Source: Caballeronia arvi (GTDB lineage Bacteria > Pseudomonadota > Gammaproteobacteria > Burkholderiales > Burkholderiaceae). Taken from it: a stretch of DNA of 64,000 nt. Position numbers and translations under genes: made by a program. The DNA is taken from assembly GCF_001544695.2 (NCBI RefSeq), contig NZ_FCOM02000039.1:16577-80576 (forward strand), in the 5' to 3' direction. Shown piece after piece: positions 37,001 to 46,072 of the stretch (positions are counted from its first letter, which is position 1; each line of letters starts with the position of its first letter). The notes beneath the pieces are model-generated. The model worked only from the letters and a program-made list of their open reading frames with translations, ran no database searches and was not told the origin of the DNA.

Positions 37001-37678
37001 GCGCGAGGCTGACGGGTGAATCCCGGCCGCGTTCAGAAGGGCGCCGAGGTCCGCGCCGCAGGCCGTGCCCGCGCCGGTGTCCGCCAGCACCTTGACCTGC
37101 CAGACGGTCTGCAGGCGCTCGGTGGTATCGACGTTGACCGCCTTCTCGACGAGATCGGGCGCCTGCAGATGCGTCAGCTCGCGCTGCCAGACATCGACAT
37201 ACACGACGTGAGGCCCGGGTGTCGTCGGCAGCGCGGCCTGCATCGGAGCGAAGTAGTACGGCTGCTGGTCGTACGGCACGTCGGTGCTGCCGGTCTCTTC
37301 GTCGAGCACCGGGTCCCACAGCAGCGCGGGCGCCGCCGACGCGCCCTGGGTGCCGTCGGTCCACTTCAGCGGACTCGGCGCCGGCAGGCCGTGGTTCTCG
37401 GCGAGCAGGCCGTCCACGTACATGCGCCCGCGGCCGATCGTCAGCGTGAAGGCGCCCGACGAACTCGCCGACGGCGTGATGTTGAACCCGTCGGGCGTGG
37501 TGGCGCGCGGCACGGCAGCGATGCCGATGATATCGGCGGTGCCGGTCCGGATGCGGCGCATGACCTCCGCCACCCATTCGTTCCAGTCCTCGTCGAGTTG
37601 CACGCGGCCCTGCTGCATGACGACGCCGGCGTAGTCGTTCCAGGGGTCGAAGGTGAAGCGGCTGGCATCGAAGCTCAT
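34073..37678 (-). CDS. DUF6519 beta-helix protein with malectin-like domain (eCIS fibre/adhesin candidate)
   Basis: 1201 residues from MSFDASRFTFDPWNDYAGVV; a frame open to 37693 adds a poor start. The N-terminal part (QQGRVQLDEDWNEW, VYVDVWQRELTHLQ) is the DUF6519 type found in contractile-injection loci. A right-handed beta-helix follows (AVCLEAGEYPLTQPIVLTEA, LENLRIEIP). Around residues 880-1034 a malectin-like carbohydrate-binding domain appears: FGSFSYTFSNLPAGYYQVRL, RVFNVSINDDRVLTSFDVFA, VVIDFEG. Malectin folds bind di- and oligosaccharides, so this may be the particle's receptor-recognition piece. No Afp13-like fibre gene is present elsewhere in the locus. It lies between the tail-protein gene and the cargo gene. 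Confidence 0.85.
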   Translation of the reverse strand: MSFDASRFTFDPWNDYAGVVMQQGRVQLDEDWNEWVAEVMRRIRTGTADIIGIAAVPRATTPDGFNITPSASSSGAFTLTIGRGRMYVDGLLAENHGLPAPSPLKWTDGTQGASAAPALLWDPVLDEETGSTDVPYDQQPYYFAPMQAALPTTPGPHVVYVDVWQRELTHLQAPDLVEKAVNVDTTERLQTVWQVKVLADTGAGTACGADLGALLNAAGIHPSASRLTTDAIDVPLPTDPCQIPSASGFKGLENQLYRVEIHQDGANAGGASFKWSRDNATIATLVLQITATDTLVVQSVGRDDVLRFNPLDWIEITDDWQELNGLPGEIHQIKSIEDATRTITLQTALITPASYPVDGQGNTDAARHTRIRRWDQSGKVLAADGATVYWDLDNPASATVPAGTIPLPPAGTQVMLESGVLVSFSLDAAITGGTYAARDFWCFAARTADGTVEKLTAAPPRGIHHHYAQLAVVTFPNGVSDCRTLWPPLPGGGAGCCCDVTIGPSDLKGDTTLQSIIEGLKSKRGSAVCLEAGEYPLTQPIVLTEAHSGLSIKGCGDDVVLSVRKGSEGAFQDGVIVIVGAGDVRLENLRIEIPEAPFVPPKKTFAGLPLAALPPDVNSVIGQLVVSIGVRAINCADLTIRDCLFEFGNFGKDMPNKTGFGVGVFGGGANDGLMLEGNTFSGTGPFLAGYLLAPAVQFNAPGKEKPTTRPPIRLPGGINRFPLTDLATAASAGTDAKAAKTAKAADQAALAAVTHTTGVLRAVDGLRTLAVFAPQTQNLAAAGGQVLVPSLMSASIRNNDFSGLDIAALILAQAGAVDFSANQVDAGGGLWIVDPQDQLVFAYDTTMLLGSLVACAYPLPAEQGIGDIAVTAVKAASPPVRIYAGPKSFTDSTGDVWTPDANAAGVAVSGGSLNRPANPAAITNALPAASDQALYQSERFGSFSYTFSNLPAGYYQVRLKFAEIADTKPGQRVFNVSINDDRVLTSFDVFADAGGANIAVDQTFGGIVPSSGKVVIDFEGAGSPDPNAKVGAVELASQLYQFPDSLNEIGQFLVQLTTLGAQPFAGASGPVPDVRVDANHMSGLDAAGLLMFSSPDPAMQGSVTMNGNLVRVAAARGEGTFFFFLATTCLLGPKIATVTGNQLLNANLEGLGLLIAMADPQSPKAAITGNVLSGRCVLPARNLGNAVPPPMNSWEFMNTLF

Positions 37679-37724
37679 GACAGTTCCTCTCAACGCTCAC
37701 AGGCGGCGGGCCGTGGCGATCGCC

Positions 37725-39935
37725 TCATGTTTCATAAAAGATTCCGGCCTCGAGCCCCACGCGCAGGTACTCGACGAGACGCACGCGCAGATTGGCCTCG
37801 CGCTGCGGCTGATACAGCTGATGGAAGGCGCCCATCTCGCCTTCGTCGCTCGCGCCGCGGCGGATCGCATCGGCGGTGACGGGCTCCATCTGCGCATAGC
37901 CGGGCGTGCCGAAGCGCAGGCTCGTGAAGCGCGGACCGAGGCCGACCGGCAGCCCTTCGTTCGCCACGACGCAAAGCGCCGCGACGTTCTCGCCCGGCAG
38001 CGGCGGCTGGCAGCGATAGCGCGACGGCACGCGCGACGTGACGGGCAAATAGGTGAAGCGCACGCAGCCGATCTGGCGGCGCTCGGCGAGCACGGGCGCC
38101 GTCCAGGTGTCGGCCGGGGCCAGCGCGGCGAGCAGCACCGAGTTCGATATCCGCTGCATGACCTTCGCGTTGACCTTGCCGATGACGGTCACCGCGTCGA
38201 GGCTCAGGGTGCCGCCCGCCGAAGCCGCATCGAGGCCCGCATAGGCCACGTTGGTGGACACCGTCGCATCGATGATGCTGTCGGTCGCCGTGGTGCTCGT
38301 GGACGGATCGGAGCGGATCGCGCCCGTGATCGATTGCGCGAGGGTCAGCGCCGTGTCCGGTAGCTCGACGACGAGCGCTGCGGCGGAAGGATCGGCCGGC
38401 GTGTTGTTGCGGTCGATCGCGGCGCCGGGCACCAGCGTGCAATGCGTGATCGTGAGCGCGCTCAGATGGTTCGGCTGGCCGCTCGCGTCGGGCGCGGCCG
38501 GCACGCGGATCGGGGCTTGCGCGATCTGCAGGCCATTGAGTGCGACCATCGTGTGGGCCGCGCCGCGCACGTCGAGTTCTGCCTGCAACAGCAGCGTCGG
38601 CATGAAGCCGTCGGCGGCGCGCAGTTCGAGCGTCGCGTTGGCGATGGAAGCATCGATCGACAGCGCCTCGGCATAAGTGCCGTTGTCCGCGATCTCGACG
38701 ACGCCCGCGCCGCCCAGCGCGTTCAGCGCGCCCTGAATGGTCGGCTGGTCGGCCGGCACGCGCTGCACCGGACCGCCCGCATTCGGCGCCACCGCGAAGC
38801 TCGCCGCGCGGGCATATTCGCCGCCGCCCATGGCCGCGCTGAAGCCGCGATGAAAGCTCACCGTGACCGTAGTGCCCGGCCCCGGCGCGATGCTCGTCGG
38901 CATCACGAACCGGCCCGAGCGCGGATCGATCACCATCTTCCCGTCGCCGGGCTGCGTAAGCCATGTGGGCGCATCGTCCTTCAGGTTGCAGACCCGCACC
39001 GCTGCCGCATCGACTGCGGTTCCGTTCACCAGCACCTGCACGCTCTGGCCGTAGTAGTCGGGCAGATGAGCACCCATGACGCGCAGGCCGATCGGGTCGG
39101 GCACGTCGATCGGCAGCGCCAGATGCGTGACCGGCTCCTCGGTCTGCGGATTGTTGAAGAGCGGCATGTCGTTGCCGAGCGGGCTCATCCAGAAGCGCCA
39201 CGGCGCCGCCGCATCGGCATGCGGCACGACGGCGGTGGCCGAAAACGGGCTGAGCCGCCAGAGGAAGATGCCGATGTTCGGGATGTTGAAGCGTCCGCGC
39301 CCGCTCGCGATGCGGCGCACGTCGACCGTATGCGACAGCGTGTCGAACGCGCCGCCGATGTAGTAGAGCGGCTCCCATTGGCGCAGGTCCGGCGCGTAGA
39401 GGCACTGCGCTCGCAAATGGTTCAGGTGCTGGGTGTCGCCCAGACGCTGGAAGAACTCGACCGCGCAGGCGCCCCAGCCGGTGACGTCGCGCGCGAGCTC
39501 TTCGAGCATCGCCGCGGTCCCCTTGCGCCGGCGAAACGAGATCGTGTGCCCGACTTCGGCGCGCGTGCTCGACACGTCGGGCGTGACCGCATGCACGCCC
39601 TGATAGCCGATCACGTCGCCGATATACGGGATCACCCAGTTCGCGCAGGTTTCGATGAACTGGTCGTCGTAAAGCTGTTTGAGGTTCTCCTCGATCACGA
39701 GCACCTGCTCGCCGATGACCGCGCAGAGCGACGCAAGCGGCCCGCGATCGCGCTTGGCGACGAGGTAGTCGAGGCGCGCCTGCTGCACCGGATCGGGATT
39801 CACGGCGGCGAGAAGCGCCGCGAGTTCGGCCTGCTCCGCCGGCGTGAGCAGCGTGACGCCCGCGACGAGGCCGCTGTCGCGCGAGCGGAACCACGCAGGC
39901 AGCAGCTCGAAGACCTGATCGACGGGCAGTGTCAT
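37725..39935 (-). CDS. eCIS tail protein, P2 gpI-like N-terminus with beta-helix C-terminus
   Basis: 736 residues from MTLPVDQVFELLPAWFRSRD, overlapping the upstream baseplate gene by ATGA. The first 250 residues match phage tail-protein-I-like subunits of CIS baseplates (PLASLCAVIGEQVLVIEENL, FIETCANWVIPYIGDVIGYQ, GTAAMLEELARDVTGWGACA). After about residue 400, repeated beta-rich segments (QPTIQGALNALGGAGVVEIA, MVALNGLQIAQAPIRVP) suggest a parallel beta-helix. It probably forms the outer baseplate and links it to the fibre-like DUF6519 protein. A longer frame through the upstream gene is a GC-rich shadow. Confidence 0.85.
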   Translation of the reverse strand: MTLPVDQVFELLPAWFRSRDSGLVAGVTLLTPAEQAELAALLAAVNPDPVQQARLDYLVAKRDRGPLASLCAVIGEQVLVIEENLKQLYDDQFIETCANWVIPYIGDVIGYQGVHAVTPDVSSTRAEVGHTISFRRRKGTAAMLEELARDVTGWGACAVEFFQRLGDTQHLNHLRAQCLYAPDLRQWEPLYYIGGAFDTLSHTVDVRRIASGRGRFNIPNIGIFLWRLSPFSATAVVPHADAAAPWRFWMSPLGNDMPLFNNPQTEEPVTHLALPIDVPDPIGLRVMGAHLPDYYGQSVQVLVNGTAVDAAAVRVCNLKDDAPTWLTQPGDGKMVIDPRSGRFVMPTSIAPGPGTTVTVSFHRGFSAAMGGGEYARAASFAVAPNAGGPVQRVPADQPTIQGALNALGGAGVVEIADNGTYAEALSIDASIANATLELRAADGFMPTLLLQAELDVRGAAHTMVALNGLQIAQAPIRVPAAPDASGQPNHLSALTITHCTLVPGAAIDRNNTPADPSAAALVVELPDTALTLAQSITGAIRSDPSTSTTATDSIIDATVSTNVAYAGLDAASAGGTLSLDAVTVIGKVNAKVMQRISNSVLLAALAPADTWTAPVLAERRQIGCVRFTYLPVTSRVPSRYRCQPPLPGENVAALCVVANEGLPVGLGPRFTSLRFGTPGYAQMEPVTADAIRRGASDEGEMGAFHQLYQPQREANLRVRLVEYLRVGLEAGIFYET

Positions 39936-42757
39936 GGCAGCGCTCCAAACGAAAGAGGCGCGGGGTCGAGGGTCAGGATCTCGTCGGTGTCCGCGGTGAT
40001 CTGGAACGGCCGCCCGAACTGAAGCAGCGGCAGCCAGCCGATCGCCGCGCCAATGCGGCGAAGCTGCCGCACTTCGAGCGCGACCACGCCGGGGACCGGC
40101 TGTACCAGCGCATCGATCTCGTCGATCGACACCGGCTGGCCGAAGCTTCGGTTCGCGAACGAATAGCGGCTGCGCAGCGCAGCTTGGACCGCGGCCTGCA
40201 CGGCCGCCGGGTCGGCATCGGCGGCCATTTTCAGGGCGATTCGCAACGTGAAGGTGGCCGGCGTGTAGGAGCTCAGCGTGATCGGCACGAACGGATCGCC
40301 GTAGGTGCGCAGCGACTGGAGCAGATGGATGTATGTATCGCTGTCCGGCGCGACCGTCGCGCCATCGACGCCGGCGATGGTGATGGCGATGCCCTTGCCC
40401 GGGCCGTTCGGCGTCCAGCTCGCGAGCGCCTTGGCGACACCAGCGAACGAGGCCGCGTAGTTCTGGTAGTCCAGCAGGGAGACCGCCCGGTCGAGCGTCA
40501 GCGCGGTGAGCGGCACGTTTTGTCGCGCATCGCCGATCGACTGCGGGTCCTGGCCGCCGCTCGCCGCCTCGGGATTGGTGACGCCGGTCACGCCGAGCGG
40601 GCGGTCGATCAGGTTCGTGATCGCGCCGGCGGCCACATTGCCCGCGACGCCCAGACCCACCCGGAACGACGCGCGCACGTTGTTCTGCCCGCTCGGCAGC
40701 CGCGCCCCTTCGACGCCGTCGCCGAACACCACCGTGGTCGAGCCGTCGTCGTTCACCGGCGCGCTGTAGGCGCGGTCGGTGGGCGCCGCGCCGTAGAGGC
40801 TCGCGACCGGCGTCCAGAGCAGGTCGTCGACCCGCACCTGCAAGGTCGAGACGGCGCCTGACGGCGTGTTCGCGCTGACGCAGGTCAGCGGCGAGGACGC
40901 CAGCGTGAAGCGCTGGTTGGGCGTGGCCGCCGAGCCCGAGCCGAGGATCGCGGTGGTCGAGGCGCCTTGCGTCGCCATCGCGACATTCGCATTGACCGTC
41001 ACGGTGGCGCGGTCGTAGCAATAGTCCAGCTTCGCGGCCAGCGCGACCGTGGTCCGGTCCCGGTCGGTCGCGACCGCGGCGGCGCCCGCTGCGATCAGCG
41101 CGATTTCCTGCACGACCGGGTCCTTCTTGTCGGCGGCAACCAGTTCGAGCGCGCCTGAAGCAACGGAAGGCATGGACGTGCCGCCGTCGGTGAGCACGCC
41201 TTGCGTGCCGTCGCGGTCCTCGGCCTCGACGATGAGCGCAAGGCTCGCCGCGCCGGGCGCAAGCGCAGCGCCGAAGCTCGCGGGATCGAGCGCGGCCGGC
41301 GCGCCCGCGTCGAGGTAATCGACCGGCGCCGCGAGGGTCAGGACGTCGTAGGGCGCGAGCGTGCGGACCGCGCCCGTGTCCGTGACCAGCTGCACGCCGG
41401 TGACGCCTGCGCGGATGCGGATCTTCTGGCGCTGGCCCTGGATCGCCAGCGCCTGCCCCGGCGCGAGGCCGTCGACACGCGCCTGGAAGACGAGCGATGC
41501 CCCGTAGAGCGGATAGATGAGCGGCTGCGGCGCGAGCGCGAGCGATTCGCTCTGCGCGAGCACGAGCGTCGAGCGCAAGCCGAAACTGGAGAAGAACGCG
41601 GTGGTGTCGGGCGCAATCGAGGTGATCTTGGCCGAGAGGCCGAAGTTGCTGCGCGCGATCGCCGCCACCGCCTGCGCGAAATACAGCATGACGCGGCCTT
41701 GCAGCGAACGGCTGGCGCTGAAGGTGTCGGCGTTGTCGAGCAGAACCCAGCTTCCTTGCGTGACCTTGGGATACGCGCTGTCGAGGTCGATGGTCGAGCC
41801 GAGACCGAAGCCCGCCCACGTCCAGACGGGAGGCGTCGATCCGTCCGAAACCAGTTGATGCGTGATGGGCGTGGCGTTCCCGGAAGCGTCCGTGGTCGCG
41901 AGCAGGTTGGGATCGACGGCGTTGTAGCCGAAAAGCGCCGCCCGCTGCCGGAACACGAAGCACCGGGGATCGCGCTGCGCCGGTCCGACCGATCCGCTCG
42001 GCGCGCCCAGTCCCTCGTTCCACGCGATGAAGGTGCGGGCGTTGGCGGGATCGGCCACGACCGTGGTGACGACGCGCGCGTCCCAGTTCTCGTTGTTCGG
42101 ATTGCCGATCCGCTCGGCGCCCACGATCAGGATCACGTCGCCGGGGTTGACCTGGGTCGAGGTGCCGGCGAGATAAAGGCTCGTGTCGCCGCGCGCGGGC
42201 TGCCAGCTCCGGCTCGTCTGCGCGGCGAGCGCCGACCACTCGGGGCGCGCCGCCAGGTCCGCGATGGTCTCGAAGGTCTGCGCCTTCTGCCCGGGCCCCG
42301 GCACGCTTTGCACCTGCGTGCCGGACGGAATCACGATGGCCGCTGCCTGCGGCTTGAGCGAGAAGGCGAGCCGGGCCTGCGCCGCGACGCCGGGCTTGAG
42401 CCGATAGCCGACCAGCGCGCCAAGCTCCAGCATCGAGCGGCGCTGCTGCGCGGTGCGCAGATAGCTCTCGTTGGCGAGCCGCTCCTGATAGAACGTCAAC
42501 ACATCGAACATGACGGCGGCCGAGTCGAGCAGCGCCATGCTGAAGTCGTCTCTCTGCCGCGAGCTGAGCCGGGCGAGCGCCGGATAGTCCGAGCTCGACA
42601 GCCGCGCCTGCATGCTCGCGAGAAAGCGGCCATAGTCGCCGACGCGGTAGCCGATCTCCGACAGGCCCGCGCGATTGACGACCGGCCCGGGCGTCTCCTG
42701 CGCGATGCCCGCGCAGCAGCCGCAAGTGCATTGGGCGGTTCCCAGGCATCCCATCAT
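39932..42757 (-). CDS. Large eCIS baseplate protein (Afp12-like, gp6/J superfamily)
   Basis: 941 residues from MMGCLGTAQCTCGCC. I chose the ATG at 42757 because it overlaps the previous stop by ATGA, like other junctions here. The Cys-rich N-terminus and the following RAGLSEIGYRVGDYGRFLAS, LDSAAVMFDVLTFYQERLAN and LELGALVGYRLKPGVAA are typical of putative baseplate assembly proteins of eCIS. The C-terminal third has the gp6/J-like part (TTVVFGDGVEGARLPSGQNN, VSLLDYQNYAASFAGVAKA, QPVSIDEIDALVQPVPGVVA). It forms the baseplate wedge with the Afp11-like protein. No frame break. Confidence 0.92.
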   Translation of the reverse strand: MMGCLGTAQCTCGCCAGIAQETPGPVVNRAGLSEIGYRVGDYGRFLASMQARLSSSDYPALARLSSRQRDDFSMALLDSAAVMFDVLTFYQERLANESYLRTAQQRRSMLELGALVGYRLKPGVAAQARLAFSLKPQAAAIVIPSGTQVQSVPGPGQKAQTFETIADLAARPEWSALAAQTSRSWQPARGDTSLYLAGTSTQVNPGDVILIVGAERIGNPNNENWDARVVTTVVADPANARTFIAWNEGLGAPSGSVGPAQRDPRCFVFRQRAALFGYNAVDPNLLATTDASGNATPITHQLVSDGSTPPVWTWAGFGLGSTIDLDSAYPKVTQGSWVLLDNADTFSASRSLQGRVMLYFAQAVAAIARSNFGLSAKITSIAPDTTAFFSSFGLRSTLVLAQSESLALAPQPLIYPLYGASLVFQARVDGLAPGQALAIQGQRQKIRIRAGVTGVQLVTDTGAVRTLAPYDVLTLAAPVDYLDAGAPAALDPASFGAALAPGAASLALIVEAEDRDGTQGVLTDGGTSMPSVASGALELVAADKKDPVVQEIALIAAGAAAVATDRDRTTVALAAKLDYCYDRATVTVNANVAMATQGASTTAILGSGSAATPNQRFTLASSPLTCVSANTPSGAVSTLQVRVDDLLWTPVASLYGAAPTDRAYSAPVNDDGSTTVVFGDGVEGARLPSGQNNVRASFRVGLGVAGNVAAGAITNLIDRPLGVTGVTNPEAASGGQDPQSIGDARQNVPLTALTLDRAVSLLDYQNYAASFAGVAKALASWTPNGPGKGIAITIAGVDGATVAPDSDTYIHLLQSLRTYGDPFVPITLSSYTPATFTLRIALKMAADADPAAVQAAVQAALRSRYSFANRSFGQPVSIDEIDALVQPVPGVVALEVRQLRRIGAAIGWLPLLQFGRPFQITADTDEILTLDPAPLSFGALP

Positions 42758-45357
42758 TTGCCTCCGCACATTTCGAGCGTGAGAACGCCGTTCTCGGGGA
42801 AGTTCGGTTCGTTGTCGAGGCGCGCGATCTCGAGCCGGCCGAGTGTCATCTCGCCGCGCGCCAGATACTGGCCGTCGTCGATGCCCTGGCGCTGGAAGGT
42901 CGTGACCCGCACCGAGCCCACGCCGGGCACGCTGCGCGCCGCCGCGTAGATCGGGCTCAGATAGACCGTTTGTCCGAAGCTGAAGTTGTCGGGGTCGAAA
43001 AGGCCGCGGCGGCCGTCGGGCAACTGCCGCGCGCCGAGCGCATCGATGAGCGCCGCCTCGACGTCACTGCGGAAATAATCGGGATCGACGCAGACGAGGA
43101 GACCGAGTTCGAGCGAGACATAGACCGGCGCCTGGAGCTGCAGGTCGTAGCCCGCCATGCGGTAGGACTCCAGATACGCGGCGAGTCCGGACAAGAGCGA
43201 CGGCGACGGCGCCCCGCCGCCGACCGGATCGACCGTGATGAACACCGTGTACCAGGAGCCGGTCCAGCGGAACGTCGCGGCGGCGCGCTGCACGCCCGGA
43301 TACATGCCCGCGCGCGCCTCGTAGTCGGCGGCCGTCACGCAGCGCTCCTGCGTGCGGTATGCCTCGGGGGCGCGGCGCCTGATCTGGTCCGCGCTTTCCG
43401 GGTCCTCTCCTCCGCTCGCGGGCAGCGGATTGACGACGCAGGTGATCCGCGCATCGGCCGCGAGCACATGGAACAGCGACGCTGCGCCCACGTTGCCCAC
43501 GCTGCCGTTGCCGACCCGGTAGCCGGCGGTGAACCAGGAGCCCGATGACGGGCGGCGGCCGTTGGTGTCGTCGCCGAAGCGCAGGGTCGCGCTGCCGTCG
43601 TACTCGATCTCGACGACGAAGTCGGTGGCCTGCGAGCTGCTTTCCAGCAGGTCGGGCTCGGGGTTCCATGCAACGTGCTCGGCGCCGAGCGACTCGTCCA
43701 GCGCGATCGCGGGGCGCGCGTCGTGCGCGCTCCAGGTCATCGCCGCGCTGGCCGGCAGCCCGGCCTGGAGCCGCCAGACTTTCGTGACGGGATCGACATC
43801 GACTGCGAGCGGCGCGGCCTGGGTGAGCGGCGCATTCGCGAGCGCGGGCGAGTAGCGCGGCGGCAGCATCGCCGGCGTCACGGGCGTGCAGCGGTCGCTT
43901 CCGGCTTGCGCAAGAACGAGTGTGGGCTCCGGCACGATCCCGAGGTCCTCGCCTTCGATGCTGCGGCCATGATCGGCCAGCACGATGTTGCCGAGCGCGA
44001 TGCTGACGTTGGCGAGCGGCGCCGCCCCGTGCGCGGCATCAGTCACCGACGACAGGCAAATTGGAAACGGCAGCGCATCCTCCGCCTGCCACCGTATTTC
44101 GGTAATCTGATTGAGGCTGCCGTCGCCGCTGGGCAGCGGATCGACGAGCGGATTGCCGCTGCCGTCGGCCGCGCTCACCGCTGTGAGGCGCACGGCGCAC
44201 CGATGGCCGGGGTCCGCGTCGGCGGGCTCGCCCGTGTCCGGGCCCAGCACTTCCTGAAACACCAGCACGTCGCCCGCCTGCAGATCCGGCAGATGCCCGG
44301 CGAGCGTCGCCGACATTGTGCCGGCAGGCAGGCAGCAGCGCGCGTCGCTCCAGCAGTAGAAACCGATTGCGTTGTGGGCCGTGTAGAGCGTCGCGTCGGT
44401 CATCGGCTCGAATACCTGCGCGCCGCTCTCGTCGGCGAGTTGCAGTTCGTGCGAGCCCGCCGTGAGCACGGGCGGCAGGCCGGGCACGCGCGTGTAGAAG
44501 CGCGTACCGGTGCGCGCGAGCGGCACGGCGTCGCCGTTGACCCGCACCTGCACCCAGGCGCGCGCGTTGCAGCCGTCGCTGACGCGGTAATCGACGAGCA
44601 CGGCATGGCGGCGCAGCGATACGCGCTTTCGCGCGGTATCGAGATAGGCCTCGGTGGCGATCGCGTCCTGCTCGTAGCTCAGGTAATCGCCGACATAGGC
44701 GAGCAGCTCGGCGAGCGTGATGCCGGCGTCGGCTGCGTTGGTCGCCATCCACTGGGGCGAAAGCTGCGCGATCCGGTCGAGAATCAGCGTGCGAAAGCTC
44801 GGATAGTCCTTGACGAGGTAGCTGATCTGTGGCGACGTTTCAACCGGCGGCGGACAGACGACGCTTGGCTGGCAGTCGAAAGGCGACGCGCATTCGACCT
44901 TGAAGCTGAAATCGACCGTGCAGAGCCGCGGATCGAAACCGGCGGGCGGCGCATTATTGCCGCCTTGCACCGAACCGACCAGCGTGAGCGTGTAGAGCGA
45001 GTGGTCGCCGTTGCTGCCGGTGCGCACGAGCAGGATGCGCGCCGCGTCCGGCAGACCGGTGAAGTAGCTGCGCTCCGGGTCCACCACGCTTGCCGGCGGA
45101 TTGCTCGCCGGCGCGACCCAGCTCACGGGAATATCGCGGATGCGCGCGCCGCCGGTTATCTGGATGTTGTCGCGCGTGAGCGCGGGCGCGTTCAGCAGCA
45201 GGTGAACGAGCAGCGTCTTTTGCGGCGGGCTGCCCGCGGGCGCGTCGTGATCGAGCACCTCCAGATAGTCGATGCCGTTGATCGGCGGCGCACCGCCCTT
45301 CTCGTTGAAGGCGGCGACGAGATCGCGCCGCAGCGTGTCGCAGCAGTGGTAGCTCAT
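42754..45357 (-). CDS. Large eCIS baseplate protein (Afp11-like, gp6/J superfamily)
   Basis: 867 residues from MSYHCCDTLRRDLVAAFNEK, overlapping the gp25 gene stop by ATGA. Family landmarks are the N-terminal CC pair, SYLVKDYPSFRTLILDRIAQ, AGITLAELLAYVGDYLSYEQ, and the J-like ATLRFGDDTNGRRPSSGSWF with QERCVTAADYEARAGMYPGV. It assembles with the Afp12-like subunit into the baseplate wedge around the spike. Two consecutive large J-like proteins are normal for eCIS and separate this locus from simple R-type tailocins, which carry one short gpJ. Confidence 0.93.
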   Translation of the reverse strand: MSYHCCDTLRRDLVAAFNEKGGAPPINGIDYLEVLDHDAPAGSPPQKTLLVHLLLNAPALTRDNIQITGGARIRDIPVSWVAPASNPPASVVDPERSYFTGLPDAARILLVRTGSNGDHSLYTLTLVGSVQGGNNAPPAGFDPRLCTVDFSFKVECASPFDCQPSVVCPPPVETSPQISYLVKDYPSFRTLILDRIAQLSPQWMATNAADAGITLAELLAYVGDYLSYEQDAIATEAYLDTARKRVSLRRHAVLVDYRVSDGCNARAWVQVRVNGDAVPLARTGTRFYTRVPGLPPVLTAGSHELQLADESGAQVFEPMTDATLYTAHNAIGFYCWSDARCCLPAGTMSATLAGHLPDLQAGDVLVFQEVLGPDTGEPADADPGHRCAVRLTAVSAADGSGNPLVDPLPSGDGSLNQITEIRWQAEDALPFPICLSSVTDAAHGAAPLANVSIALGNIVLADHGRSIEGEDLGIVPEPTLVLAQAGSDRCTPVTPAMLPPRYSPALANAPLTQAAPLAVDVDPVTKVWRLQAGLPASAAMTWSAHDARPAIALDESLGAEHVAWNPEPDLLESSSQATDFVVEIEYDGSATLRFGDDTNGRRPSSGSWFTAGYRVGNGSVGNVGAASLFHVLAADARITCVVNPLPASGGEDPESADQIRRRAPEAYRTQERCVTAADYEARAGMYPGVQRAAATFRWTGSWYTVFITVDPVGGGAPSPSLLSGLAAYLESYRMAGYDLQLQAPVYVSLELGLLVCVDPDYFRSDVEAALIDALGARQLPDGRRGLFDPDNFSFGQTVYLSPIYAAARSVPGVGSVRVTTFQRQGIDDGQYLARGEMTLGRLEIARLDNEPNFPENGVLTLEMCGGK

Positions 45358-45716
45358 GGCGACCCTCCGGTGGTGAAGGTCTGGACTTCGCGCGCCTGCG
45401 TGTCACGCACGACGTACTGCACGCTCACCGCGAGCGTCGCGTCGACCGCGTTGACGGCGACACCTTCGACCACGATCAGGTCGCCGAGCCACTTCTGCAG
45501 CGCGCCCTGCACGAGGAATTGCAGCGCGGCCGCCGCCGAGTCGCTGTTCGGCGCGAAGACCTGCTGCAAGAGCCCGCAGCCGAAATCCGGACGGTTGACG
45601 CGCTCGCCCGGCGAGGTGAACAGCACGAGCTCGATCAGCTCCCTGATGTAGTCGGCGTCGCCCGCCTGCGCGGTCCGGCCGCAGCCGTCGAACTGGTAGG
45701 GGAATCCGAGGTTCAT
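45354..45716 (-). CDS. Baseplate wedge protein, GPW/gp25 family (Afp9-like)
   Basis: 120 residues. The gp25 signature is clear: IRELIELVLFTSPGERVNRP, followed by DFGCGLLQQVF. gp25 forms the inner wedge that connects the baseplate to the sheath and starts sheath polymerisation. The length matches the family. ATG at 45716; 33 nt separate it from the PAAR-like gene, one of the few non-overlapping junctions. The 3' end overlaps the Afp11-like gene by ATGA. Confidence 0.95.
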   Translation of the reverse strand: MNLGFPYQFDGCGRTAQAGDADYIRELIELVLFTSPGERVNRPDFGCGLLQQVFAPNSDSAAAALQFLVQGALQKWLGDLIVVEGVAVNAVDATLAVSVQYVVRDTQAREVQTFTTGGSP

Positions 45717-45749
45717 GGCGTTCCTTCCTCAGGTCGGCTCAGGTGGCGC

Positions 45750-46070
45750 TCAGGTGGCGATCGCACGCGTCTGCGCGGAAACCGGCATGAGCGGCGTCCC
45801 GGTGGGCACGCACACCGATACGCCGGACAGGATCGCGAGGGGTTGCCCGAGCGACGTGACCCGCACCGCGCCCACGAGCCACTGGGCGGTCACGCACGGG
45901 CCGTTGCCCGCGGGCGGCGCGAAGGCGCAGCCGGCGACGGAGTAAGGCGCCGCGATGGTGGCCACCGGCATGCCGCTCGCCGTGACGCGCGGGCTCGGCG
46001 CGGTGGGCATCGCCTGTCCGCCATGCGCGCACAGCACGACGGCGCCGGAGTGGAGGATGGGCCCGGGCAT
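45750..46070 (-). CDS. PAAR-like spike tip protein (Afp10-like)
   Basis: 106 residues, PGPILHSGAVVLCAHGGQAM, then RVTASGMPVATIAAPYSVAG and a Cys/Gly-rich end. The layout matches PAAR-like (DUF4280-type) tip proteins that cap the spike trimer and sharpen it for membrane puncture. Two Cys-His pairs could bind a metal, as in PAAR cones. It starts 2 nt after the stop of the spike gene. It may also help attach cargo, as PAAR extensions do in type VI secretion, but none is fused here. Confidence 0.88.
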   Translation of the reverse strand: MPGPILHSGAVVLCAHGGQAMPTAPSPRVTASGMPVATIAAPYSVAGCAFAPPAGNGPCVTAQWLVGAVRVTSLGQPLAILSGVSVCVPTGTPLMPVSAQTRAIAT

Positions 46071-46072
46071 GG

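Noticed and set aside
37725..42749. Minus-strand open frame of 1674 codons suggesting one giant protein
   Set aside because: Only its last 736 codons make protein sense (the tail protein). The first part is out of frame with the clearly conserved Afp12-like protein.
41201..42949. Plus-strand open frame of 582 codons over the baseplate genes
   Set aside because: Antisense shadow of the Afp12-like gene, no recognisable protein features.
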